From contig CAWZYQ010000079.1 in NCBI GenBank assembly GCA_963966275.1, positions 1-17,103 of the forward strand: a DNA stretch of 17,103 nt, read 5' to 3'. Under the pieces are notes generated by a model. It worked only from the letters and a program-made list of their open reading frames with translations. It made no database searches and was not told where the DNA came from. Each line of letters begins with the position of its first letter. The stretch's first letter is position 1. This stretch comes from UBA10427 sp003500135 (GTDB lineage Bacteria > Bacteroidota > Bacteroidia > Cytophagales > Cyclobacteriaceae). Made by a program: the position numbers and the translations under genes. Of this stretch, positions 1 to 6,074 are shown piece after piece.

Positions 1-622
1 CCTGATTAAGTCTTCTATTTGTCATACCAATTGTCAATTTAACTGGGTAATTACCAACTCCATTGATATAACTAGTGCTAAATTCATTTGATATTGCGGC
101 GCCATCATTATATTTTATACCACCCATTCTATCATATAAAGATATAATTGACTTTAATAATAAACTCATATCCATTTCCGGTAATTGACTAAGGACATGA
201 TTGAAAACTTTTGCCATAGAAGATAATCCTAAATTAGCACTAGAAATGTAATTAGCAAATACTCCTTCTTCTGCTAACTCCATCACAAAATTATGGTCTA
301 ATGTTTTTTCACCATTGAAAGTAAATCCTTTATAGTCTGCCTCATCCATAATGATTATATCACCTTCAAATCCCTCACTATCAACACCTAAAAAGTCACC
401 CTCACTTGTATAAATTGGTGAAGCATTTCTTCCGTCACTATCTATTAATTGTAATGGATTATTACCCATCCCTAAATAAGGACTGGCAAATTGCCGTGCC
501 GGGTCAACCGAAATCCATCTCCCGATCACCGGATCATACATCCTTGCTTCAAAAGCATTCCATCCGGTCTCTTCGGTTTCATCCTCGGCGTACTCTCTCC
601 CGCATAAAGGGCGGGACAGGCT
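1..622 (-). CDS. Orphan Rhs C-terminal module (CT3), runs off the left edge
   Basis: The minus-strand frame is open from 622 to the window edge, about 207 codons with no stop. It starts with the end of an Rhs core: EYAEDETEETGWNAFEAR, then MYDPVIGRWISVDP, then a DSDGR motif near residue 61. The next stretch reads NASPIYTSEGDFLGVDSEGF, a linker style I know from Bacteroidetes polymorphic toxins. The remaining visible residues are a helical domain I do not recognise, and the toxin terminus is outside the window. Two stop codons (TAG 623-625, TAA 626-628) lie directly upstream in frame, so it is not fused to an Rhs core here. The only ATG that keeps the core motif is at 539-541 (MYDP), with no clear Shine-Dalgarno site. 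It is therefore probably a silent orphan tip rather than an expressed gene. The Rhs identity is secure; the domain function is unknown. Confidence 0.75.
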
Positions 623-710
623 CTATTAAACATAGCGATAACCCTCTCACCCGGCTGCCATCTAAAATTGCAAGGCAAGTTTTGCAAAAAGGAAACTAGC
701 GTCGATGGGG
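537..710 (-). repeat. Rhs junction repeat copy R1
   Basis: This is one of three copies of the segment where an Rhs core joins its C-terminal tip. Bases 537-592 are identical to 1846-1901 and 4941-4996 (56 bp). A hairpin follows: TCCCGC 598-603, a 7-nt loop, and GCGGGA 611-616. Upstream on the minus strand, R1 and R3 share a mosaic stretch (about 617-668) that carries in-frame stops. R1 and R2 share a further motif (TTGCAAAAA ... GGGG) near 682-710. Confidence 0.85.
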
Positions 711-735
711 TTACATTAATAAAATCAATAATCAT

Positions 736-1032
736 TTATTTTATAAAATTAAAAATAATAACTGAAATTAGAAGTATAAATAAATACACCCAGATTTCGG
801 CTTTAAATAATTTTTTTTGATAATTTTTGATTGAAAGATACTTACTAATTAATTCGCTATATATTTTATTTACCATGAACTCTTCCCTAATTTCGAATTC
901 AAATGTTGGTTTGGAAGTTGGTTTAAAATCATAAAAATTTGTTGAGAAATTACTATAATTTTTTAGTGTCGTTAGCTTATCATTCAAAAAAATAATCTTT
1001 TGTTTAACGATATTAATTCTATGTGAATACAT
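736..1032 (-). CDS. Small C-terminally anchored membrane protein, likely immunity partner of CT2
   Basis: The protein has 98 residues and I do not recognise it. The N-terminal three quarters are hydrophilic and lysine-rich with coiled-coil-like helices. The last ~20 residues (WVYLFILLISVIIFNFI) form one strong transmembrane segment, so most of the protein would be cytoplasmic with a C-terminal tail anchor. It starts 77 nt downstream of the CT2 stop on the same strand and ends just before the next junction repeat, which is exactly where a cognate immunity gene sits in an Rhs cassette. The immunity role is inferred from position and size only. A membrane immunity protein would suit a toxin that acts at the inner membrane. 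The start ATG at 1030-1032 is the first in frame. Confidence 0.6.
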   Translation of the reverse strand: MYSHRINIVKQKIIFLNDKLTTLKNYSNFSTNFYDFKPTSKPTFEFEIREEFMVNKIYSELISKYLSIKNYQKKLFKAEIWVYLFILLISVIIFNFIK

Positions 1033-1109
1033 GTATCCATAACGAAATAAAAACGTGGCTATATTAAATATTTACTATAATTATTAATTCCTTCATAAGA
1101 TATATTAAA

Positions 1110-1973
1110 TTATAATCCACTAAAACGTGCACCAATAAAACCACTTACTTCGATTCCCGCGTTAAAACTACCAAAACCTATTGATCGTGCCCAATTTTCG
1201 GAAAAACCTATGACAGGATAAGTGCCGTGAACACTATCATAATTCGCTCCAGTTCTAATAATCTTATATCCAGTACTGAATGTCCCTTTGTATGATTCCT
1301 TAAATGGATTTAGTTGTAATTTTGATTCGTAATCCCCATATAGTGCTTCAATTTGATATGAAAAATTTACATTTCCAGATGAAAGATCTACATATCCCCC
1401 ATCATTAAACCTATCGTATCCGAATTCCAAATTAATAAGATCAACACTTCCTACATCATATCTTTGGCCATATATAAATTTATCTTCATAACTTAACTTT
1501 CCATATCTTATAGCTGCACTAAAATTAGTGACAAATTCAGCCTTAAAAGTCATCCAAGTTGGTAACTTACCATTTCTGACCGCATCTGCTTCAACTTCTG
1601 AAAGACCAGCAGAAATTTCAACCTCTTCAAGTTTCATGGATAAATTATCAGGCCAAATCCATTCATATCCATCTACATCGCCTGTTACACCAATTAAATT
1701 AACTTCTTTACCAGTATTATTATCTTTATACCAATCTCGACCATCAGGATCCACTCCATTTATTGGGTCGTTGCCCATCCCTAAATAAGGACTTGCAAAC
1801 TGCCTTGCCGGATCGATACTAATCCACCTCCCGATCACCGGATCATACATCCTTGCTTCAAAAGCATTCCATCCGGTCTCTTCGGTTTCATCCTCGGCGT
1901 ATTCTCTCCCGCATAAAGGGCGGGACAGGCCTTGGTAACCGTATCGGTACCGGTCTCCACCTTCGGACAACAA
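1110..1973 (-). CDS. Orphan Rhs C-terminal module (CT2) with beta-rich tip
   Basis: The frame covers 287 codons from a TTG at 1973, or 246 from the ATG at 1848-1850. Residues 1-16 retain true Rhs core sequence (GGDRYRYGYQG). Eight or so extra residues (LSRPLCGREY) encoded by a hairpin follow, then EDETEETGWNAFEAR, MYDPVIGRWISIDP and the DPDGR boundary at residues 75-79. The tip (residues 80-287) is not recognised. It is rich in Gly, Tyr, Ser and alternating hydrophobics, looks beta-stranded, and ends hydrophobically (EVSGFIGARFSGL). Unlike CT1 and CT3, its upstream core frame is not interrupted by stops right at the repeat. No full Rhs core precedes it; the L3 lipoprotein gene ends 45 nt upstream. 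It is probably silent unless recombined onto an intact rhs gene. Confidence 0.75.
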   Translation of the reverse strand: MLSEGGDRYRYGYQGLSRPLCGREYAEDETEETGWNAFEARMYDPVIGRWISIDPARQFASPYLGMGNDPINGVDPDGRDWYKDNNTGKEVNLIGVTGDVDGYEWIWPDNLSMKLEEVEISAGLSEVEADAVRNGKLPTWMTFKAEFVTNFSAAIRYGKLSYEDKFIYGQRYDVGSVDLINLEFGYDRFNDGGYVDLSSGNVNFSYQIEALYGDYESKLQLNPFKESYKGTFSTGYKIIRTGANYDSVHGTYPVIGFSENWARSIGFGSFNAGIEVSGFIGARFSGL

Positions 1974-2018
1974 AATTGTACAGAGGGTATTGCAAAAAAG
2001 TGATGCGCGTTGGTGGGG
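1846..2018 (-). repeat. Rhs junction repeat copy R2
   Basis: This second copy has the 56-bp identical core at 1846-1901 and the hairpin TCCCGC 1907-1912 / GCGGGA 1920-1925 with a 7-nt loop. Its upstream part (1926-1975) differs from R1 and R3 and still encodes the Rhs core motif DRYRYGYQG. The distal motif TTGCAAAAAA ... GGTGGGG (1990-2018) matches R1 and stops one base before the stop codon of the upstream lipoprotein gene. Confidence 0.85.
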
Positions 2019-2576
2019 CTATTCTCTGTAACTTTTGTATGATTCAAAATCTCTGAAGATATTCTTTTTTTGAGTCTCCGTTATATCTCTTTTGATCCCT
2101 GCTTGATTCAAACTGATAACTTCTTTATTTGATACAAAAAAGATAACTTCTTTGATAGTGTAATCTTTTGCATCAAATTCATCATGCCATTTCGGTAATG
2201 AAAAGGACTTGAGTTCTCGTCTTAAGTAAATTAACTCACCATTGCATAGGTAATAATGAGATTTTAGATTCGCATATTCCCCATCAAAATAAATTGACAT
2301 TTTAACGAGTTCATTATCCTTGTAAAACCTTTTTAGATTTACAATAGCGATGTTTTTTATCCCAAAAGCCTCGAATGATTTATTATCTGAGTCAGAATAT
2401 AAATCGGCATCTTCAAAAGATTCTACTTTAAGAATATCCACTTTTAAATCAATTTCCTTTACTTTTTCTTGAATATTTTCAATGTCAACACATTGAAAAA
2501 ATAAGAGTACTAATAGTATCATATTTATGGTTTTACTAGTTGTATTTTGGTCTTGCCACGTATTTAATTGTAGCAA
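2019..2576 (-). CDS. Putative lipoprotein L3, candidate orphan immunity protein
   Basis: The protein has 185 residues from a TTG start at 2576, or 167 from the ATG at 2520-2522. I do not recognise the family. Near the N-terminus, MILLVLLFFQC is a short hydrophobic segment ending in a Cys that could be lipidated, although the residues before Cys (FFQ) are a poor lipobox and the ATG form lacks a basic n-region. The TTG form would supply a lysine before the hydrophobic stretch. The mature part is charged and mixed alpha/beta (for example VNLKRFYKDNELVKMSIYFDGEY). It sits between a decayed junction (2617-2730) and repeat R2, the position of an immunity gene whose toxin has been lost. The function is inferred from context only. 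Confidence 0.6.
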   Translation of the reverse strand: MLQLNTWQDQNTTSKTINMILLVLLFFQCVDIENIQEKVKEIDLKVDILKVESFEDADLYSDSDNKSFEAFGIKNIAIVNLKRFYKDNELVKMSIYFDGEYANLKSHYYLCNGELIYLRRELKSFSLPKWHDEFDAKDYTIKEVIFFVSNKEVISLNQAGIKRDITETQKKNIFRDFESYKSYRE

Positions 2577-2616
2577 TTCCAGGAAATTACTTAAATAAAA
2601 ACGAAAAAAAGTACAG

Positions 2617-2735
2617 GTGAATATTATTCAGCACGCGTTTTGTAAAAAAGAAACGTTCGCCAGGGGAAGACGAGTTGCGGACTCTAACAGCTTGGCATCT
2701 CGAAGCATTAAACATAGCAATTTTGCAAAGTTAAT
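2617..2735 (-). repeat. Possible decayed Rhs junction scar
   Basis: This non-coding stretch between two lipoprotein genes shares short pieces with the junction repeats in the same order. TTTTGTAAAAAAGAAACG followed by CAGGGG (2638-2665) resembles TTTTGCAAAAAGGAAAC followed by GATGGGG in R1. ATTAAACATAGC (2708-2719) is exact in R1 and R3. The 56-bp core and the hairpin are absent. I read it as a remnant of a cassette boundary whose CT was deleted; the similarity is too short to be sure. Confidence 0.4.
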
Positions 2736-3328
2736 ACCACAATGGGATTATTTCATCTATCACCCATTTACTGCTAGTCTTTACAGTATATACAATATAT
2801 CCTGCACTACAATCATTACCACATTGAATTGCTAAATAATAGCATGCCCTATTTGATGTCTCATTTCTTATCACATTTGACACACTTATACTTCCAAAAA
2901 AATCTTCTCCATCAAAATCTACATTGCGTTCTATACTTTCTTGTTTGTGATAAAATATATATGAATCATGAATACGTCCTTCTGAAATATTCAATTTTAC
3001 TGAGTCATCCAGTACATGCAATAATGATCTTAACATTTCTAAGTTCTCACTTTTTATCTCATGATTTTCTTGCAAAACCCCCTCAATTGTAATACGCTTA
3101 ACGTTATCAGGGTAGATATTATGAAACACCAAAATTCTATTTGTTACATCAATATTTTTAGTGATTGAGTCAATTGAGGCATATAAGCAATCTCTAAATA
3201 CAGCATCTTTATAATTAATTACATCATGAGACTGCTGATTTTTTTGCTTCTTTCCTTAAACATGCAGTTTGTATGATAGTCATAACTACCAAAATAAGAC
3301 TAAGTGTTGTTAATTTGACTTTTTCCAT
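2731..3328 (-). pseudogene. Lipoprotein gene broken by one base in an A7 tract
   Basis: An ATG at 3326-3328 opens MEKVKLTTLSLILVVMTI followed by IQTAC, a clear lipoprotein signal peptide with lipobox Cys23. The frame stops after about 34 codons, just past a run of seven A (seven T at 3239-3245 on the plus strand). With six A the frame continues without a stop (NQQSHDVINYKDAVFRDCLY...) straight into the 133-codon ORF ending at 2731, giving one protein of about 198 residues. An AGGAG lies about 16 nt before the ATG. The mature domain is unrecognised. The gene is placed like an orphan immunity lipoprotein. It may be a true pseudogene, a phase-variable switch, or a homopolymer sequencing error. 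Confidence 0.7.
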
Positions 3329-3380
3329 GCTGGTATTTTATATGCTCCTTTAATTGTATCTCGGTAATTCAATTTCTTAG

Positions 3381-3672
3381 CCACCTTTAAGTCTGGCTAA
3401 AAAATATCGTTCCCTCAAATCGGAGATTGCTGATTTGATCGATGAACTGGAAACAGATCCTACCAAAGGCACTCACCGGGGCAACGAAATATACAAATTC
3501 CGCCTGGCTATTGCTTCTAAAGGAAAAGGCAAGTCTAGCTGGGCTAGGGTCATGTCTTTAGTGCAAGTCACTGAAACTAACTAACCTCATACTGTTTTCC
3601 ATCAACAACAAAGGTGAAAAAGATGATATCTCCGATAAGGAAATTAAGGCTCTCATCAATGCTCTGAGATGA
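3381..3672 (+). pseudogene. RelE/HigB-like toxin remnant, truncated and frameshifted
   Basis: In the plus direction one frame reads SLAKKYRSLKSEIADLIDEL, then ETDPTKGTHRGNEIYKFRLA, IASKGKGKSSWARVMSLVQV, TETN and a stop at 3582-3584. The next frame continues from about 3580 with LILFSINNKGEKDDISDKEI and KALINALR to a TGA at 3670-3672. Both parts match, in order, the short RelE/ParE-fold toxins common in Bacteroidetes, whose typical pattern is LAIxSKGKGKSGGARVI...YDKxExENISDKE. The usual first 15-20 residues are missing or scrambled (a stop lies at 3378-3380), and there is at least one frameshift near 3580. No antitoxin gene follows. The remnant is non-functional as it stands. It lies opposite in strand to the Rhs array. 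Confidence 0.75.
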
Positions 3673-3712
3673 AAAAACCCAGCTTGATGCAAGGCTTTGG
3701 TTTTATTCTTTT
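3673..3712 (+). terminator. Likely Rho-independent terminator of the relE-like remnant
   Basis: Directly after the toxin stop codon, AAAACC near 3675-3680 pairs with GGTTTT near 3701-3706. An inner stem (AGC TTG / CAA GGCT) has loop ATG, and T-rich sequence follows. Confidence 0.55.
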
Positions 3713-3736
3713 ACTTTACAGCACACCTTAGAACAG

Positions 3737-4225
3737 CTAGGGGTACATAATACGACCAACTGGTCTAATACCATCATAAGGAACAAATCTTACTGAATCA
3801 GTCGAATTCTGAATCTTACTAATTACGTTGCCCTTTCCGTAATCTTGCCATATCTCAAAATAAACCTTGGTAGTATCTAAAACCTTTATAAAAAATAAGC
3901 TATCGTTGATTTGCTCAAAAGACACATTCTTTTCTTCTTTTATTATTATAGGATAGGTAGAGATACCAATTACCTCAATTTTTATCGTATCCTCATTAAT
4001 TGCATCTAACTTCACGGGTTGTTGAGATAAATGTGATGATATAGAAATTATTAGCTGCTTGTGACTACTATCAAATTTCGGATTAGTTAAATATACGGTA
4101 TCCAAATTCACGACTCTTGTATCATCTGTTTGCAAATCAGATGAAAGCCTTTTATCATTTTTACAGAATGTCATAAAAATTGATAGTAAAATTATGGCTA
4201 AAATTATATTTCTCTTCATATTCAT
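3737..4225 (-). CDS. Putative lipoprotein L2, likely immunity partner of CT1
   Basis: The protein has 162 residues and is not recognised. The N-terminus (MNMKRNIILAIILLSIFMTF then Cys21) is a basic n-region plus a hydrophobic core with a Cys where a lipoprotein signal would end; the residues before Cys are not a classical lipobox. The mature part is hydrophilic and rich in beta-type segments (IKIEVIGISTYPIIIKEE, RVVNLDTVYLTNP), like a small beta-sandwich. The ATG lies only 9 nt after the CT1 stop codon, so the pair is probably co-transcribed and translationally coupled if expressed. A second ATG two codons later is an equally good start. Immunity is inferred from this tight toxin-tip/lipoprotein arrangement. 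Confidence 0.65.
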   Translation of the reverse strand: MNMKRNIILAIILLSIFMTFCKNDKRLSSDLQTDDTRVVNLDTVYLTNPKFDSSHKQLIISISSHLSQQPVKLDAINEDTIKIEVIGISTYPIIIKEEKNVSFEQINDSLFFIKVLDTTKVYFEIWQDYGKGNVISKIQNSTDSVRFVPYDGIRPVGRIMYP

Positions 4226-4234
4226 AAAAAGTAT

Positions 4235-4945
4235 TTAATTTTTATCTGGATTAGCTACTTTAATAGAATCCCATCTGACAGGTTCCCCTCCATTTTTTAC
4301 ACCAAAGTGATGCCATACAGAGTCAGGCTTCTTTATCACAGCATATCCCCTGGGTGCAAATGATTCTATAGCCCCTGAAAGTGTATTATTATATTTATTC
4401 ACTAGAGCATGAGCTTCTAATGTTATTTCCTGAATAGCAACTTTATTCAATGAAGGTTCGATATTTGTTGCTTTATTTCTTTGTTCTGTCAATGTACCTT
4501 TAGTCGCTTTATAACTATTTGGAAACATGGCATCAAAAAGATCTAAGATTTCAGCAATATCATCATAGTTAACATGATATGTCGTTGCATCAGGGTTTGG
4601 TTTACTCGAATAATCACCAATTTCACCTCCTTCGCCCCATATAACAAATTGAACAGGAAATGGATTAATATCTTGAGGAAAACTATTACATATTATTAAT
4701 TCATCCAATCGCCGCATGAAATTCCAAAATCCATTTGAATAACTTTGAGTTTCTCCATCAGGTGAGAAAATAAGCTCAGGTAAACGATATGTTATTTGAC
4801 CATCATTTTTATCTACAGTCGGGACCCCATTTCTACCATCCGGATCAATCATGTTTATAGGATCATTCCCCACCCAAACATATGGGGACCAAAACTGTCT
4901 AGCTGGGTCAATAGAAATTGCTCGCCCTATAACCGGGTCGTACAT
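4235..4945 (-). CDS. Orphan Rhs C-terminal module (CT1), unrecognised tip
   Basis: The module has 236 residues from the ATG at 4943-4945. It begins MYDPVIGRAISIDPARQFWS, then VGNDPINMIDPDGR with the core boundary at residues 34-38. Ala replaces the usual Trp in the GRW position. The tip (39-236) is not a family I can name. It has a helical middle (IAEILDLFDAMFPNSYKATK) and a His/Trp-containing end (SVWHHFGVKNGGEPVRW) that could hold catalytic residues. The open frame extends upstream through junction R3 to a TAA near 5102 without any ATG, GTG or TTG. Compared with R1 and R2, R3 lacks one base in the hairpin loop, which shifts the upstream frame. No full core precedes it, so expression in place is doubtful. 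Confidence 0.75.
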   Translation of the reverse strand: MYDPVIGRAISIDPARQFWSPYVWVGNDPINMIDPDGRNGVPTVDKNDGQITYRLPELIFSPDGETQSYSNGFWNFMRRLDELIICNSFPQDINPFPVQFVIWGEGGEIGDYSSKPNPDATTYHVNYDDIAEILDLFDAMFPNSYKATKGTLTEQRNKATNIEPSLNKVAIQEITLEAHALVNKYNNTLSGAIESFAPRGYAVIKKPDSVWHHFGVKNGGEPVRWDSIKVANPDKN

Positions 4946-5072
4946 CCTTGCTTCAAAAGCATTCCATCCGGTCTCTTCGGTTTCATCCTCGGCGTACTCT
5001 CTCCCGCATAAGGGCGGGACAGGCTCTATTAAACATAGCGATAACCCTCCCGCCCGGCTGCCATCTAAAATT
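4941..5072 (-). repeat. Rhs junction repeat copy R3
   Basis: This third copy has the 56-bp identical core at 4941-4996. The hairpin TCCCGC 5002-5007 / GCGGGA 5014-5019 has a 6-nt loop, one base shorter than in R1 and R2. The upstream stretch to 5072 is almost identical to R1 (CTCTATTAAACATAGCGATA shared), so R1 and R3 descend from the same mosaic junction. Confidence 0.85.
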
Positions 5073-5115
5073 TTATAGCACTTGTTTCGCTGAAAAGTAA
5101 TTTAAACCAGTGGAG

Positions 5116-5667
5116 TCAATTTATTTTATTCATATTTATAATTACCAAAGTGTCCATAAAATAATATTCAATTATAGGTTTTCCATATACCCTAACTTGA
5201 TTTTCGTCAATCACAAAGCTTGTATTTTCAAAAAAAGTTAAAATTTCATCTTTAGAATTGGGGTCAAATAAATCACTGAATATATGGTAGTCATCATATT
5301 TAATATAAGCAGTTACTTCTTGTTCATCTTCAATTATTAAATCTAATTCACTTTTAATTGGTTGTAATTTTGCAGAGTCTTTCCCATAAATAGCTACTAA
5401 TGTATTCGATCCTTTTATGTATTTGTTGGATTGGAAATCAAATTTTATAGTATCGTTTGATTCATTCACCAGTGTAAACTTAATATCAAAATTTTCAGGA
5501 GGAAATTTAAATGATTGTTCCCGGATTTTACTATAATCTATAAAATGATAGTCTATTCCGAATACCATATTTTTAATAAACAGTTTCTCTTCATTTCTTT
5601 CTTTACAACTAATACAAAGAATCACAAGCAATATCACTAACGATACTTTATCTAAATGTTGGGTCAT
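5116..5667 (-). CDS. Putative lipoprotein L1, stranded immunity candidate
   Basis: The protein has 183 residues and is unrecognised. The signal peptide is MTQHLDKVSLVILLVILCIS with Cys21, and ISC makes an acceptable lipobox. The mature domain is acidic and beta-rich (FDIKFTLVNESNDTIKFDFQ), with the flavour of periplasmic or outer-membrane-anchored immunity lipoproteins. It is the first gene of the array in the reading direction and ends about 43 nt before repeat R3. Its toxin would be expected upstream (above 5667), but an IS3-like end begins 17 nt before the ATG. The toxin and probably the native promoter appear to have been removed. Function is inferred from context. Confidence 0.6.
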   Translation of the reverse strand: MTQHLDKVSLVILLVILCISCKERNEEKLFIKNMVFGIDYHFIDYSKIREQSFKFPPENFDIKFTLVNESNDTIKFDFQSNKYIKGSNTLVAIYGKDSAKLQPIKSELDLIIEDEQEVTAYIKYDDYHIFSDLFDPNSKDEILTFFENTSFVIDENQVRVYGKPIIEYYFMDTLVIINMNKIN

Positions 5668-5683
5668 TTCTTTCTTTAATCTC

Positions 5684-5904
5684 TGATTTAGCCCCCTAAT
5701 ACCTCGGACATAATTATAGTTTTAAATTAGTAATTATGTCAAAGAAAAAAAGAACATTTAGCAAAGAAGAGAAGCTCTCGATATTGAAAGAGGCTTCGGA
5801 ACAGGGTGTAAAATTGACCCTTGACAAACATGGTTTATTTCCGGCCACCTTTTATTCATGGAAGAAGAAATTTGAACAGATGGGCGAAGATGTATATATC
5901 AAAC
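5684..5904 (+). mobile_element. IS3-family left-end remnant
   Basis: Bases 5684-5711 (TGATTTAGCCCCCTAATACC then TCGGACAT) resemble the left inverted repeat of Bacteroidetes IS3-type elements (TG...CCCCC...GGACA). An orfA start follows 24 nt later at 5736. No orfB or right end is present. The element is cut off at the tRNA-Arg terminator, so only about 220 bp survive. It marks the boundary between the Rhs array and the tRNA gene. Confidence 0.6.
5736..5904 (+). pseudogene. Truncated IS3-type OrfA (HTH transposase subunit)
   Basis: Translation from ATG 5736 gives MSKKKRTFSKEEKLSILKEA, then SEQGVKLTLDKHGLFPATFY and SWKKKFEQMGEDVY. This is the N-terminal helix-turn-helix domain of an IS3-family OrfA, which binds the element's ends. 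About 56 residues are genuine. After that the frame runs into the tRNA terminator hairpin and the antisense of the tRNA, so the remaining ~60 codons of the open frame are not protein-coding. Normal OrfA is about 90-120 residues and is followed by OrfB; both the OrfA end and OrfB are missing. It is inactive. Confidence 0.75.
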
Positions 5905-5933
5905 AAAAAAGCCATAGCTTTACATGCTATGGC
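5905..5933 (-). terminator. Intrinsic terminator of tRNA-Arg
   Basis: On the minus strand GCCATAGC (5933-5926) pairs perfectly with GCTATGGC (5918-5911) across a 7-nt loop, followed by six T (5910-5905). It lies 5 nt past the tRNA 3' end. Confidence 0.85.
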
Positions 5934-5938
5934 CTGTG

Positions 5939-6012
5939 TGATTCCACAGGGACTCGAACCCCGAACCTACTGCTTAGAAGGCAGTTGCTCTATCCAGTTG
6001 AGCTATGGAACC
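5939..6012 (-). tRNA. tRNA-Arg (anticodon TCT)
   Basis: A full 74-nt cloverleaf can be drawn. The acceptor GGTTCCA pairs with TGGAATC, with discriminator A. The D stem is GCTC/GAGC, the anticodon stem ACTGC/GCAGT with loop CTTCTAA (anticodon TCT), and the T stem CGGGG/CCCTG with loop TTCGAGT. CCA is not encoded. It decodes AGA/AGG arginine codons. Its 3' end faces the IS remnant and Rhs array, a usual configuration for island attachment, although no duplicated 3' end was seen in this window. Confidence 0.92.
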
Positions 6013-6042
6013 TTTTAAACGCCTCTTTTCCCATAAGGCGGT

Positions 6043-6074
6043 GCAAAAGTACCTATTTTTTACTTTTTAGCAAA
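6043..6074 (-). promoter_or_regulatory. Bacteroidetes-type promoter of tRNA-Arg
   Basis: On the minus strand, TTTG (6074-6071) is followed by a 19-nt spacer and TACTTTTGC (6051-6043). This is an exact fit to the TTTG / TAnnTTTGC -33/-7 consensus and lies about 30 nt upstream of the tRNA. Confidence 0.7.

Noticed and set aside
526..735. Minus-strand ORF ending ...KRPDGMLLKQGCMIR, with a similar ORF at 1835-2047
   Set aside because: Both are the same out-of-frame reading of the junction repeat. Their similarity comes from conserved DNA, and the Rhs core frame explains it.
2617..3092. Plus-strand ORFs at 2617-2835 and 2829-3092
   Set aside because: They are antisense to the lipoprotein body and the junction scar, with low-complexity composition and no motif.
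1..5100. Repeats as a CRISPR array
   Set aside because: There are only three copies, spaced over 1-3 kb, and they encode Rhs core sequence; no short regular spacing.
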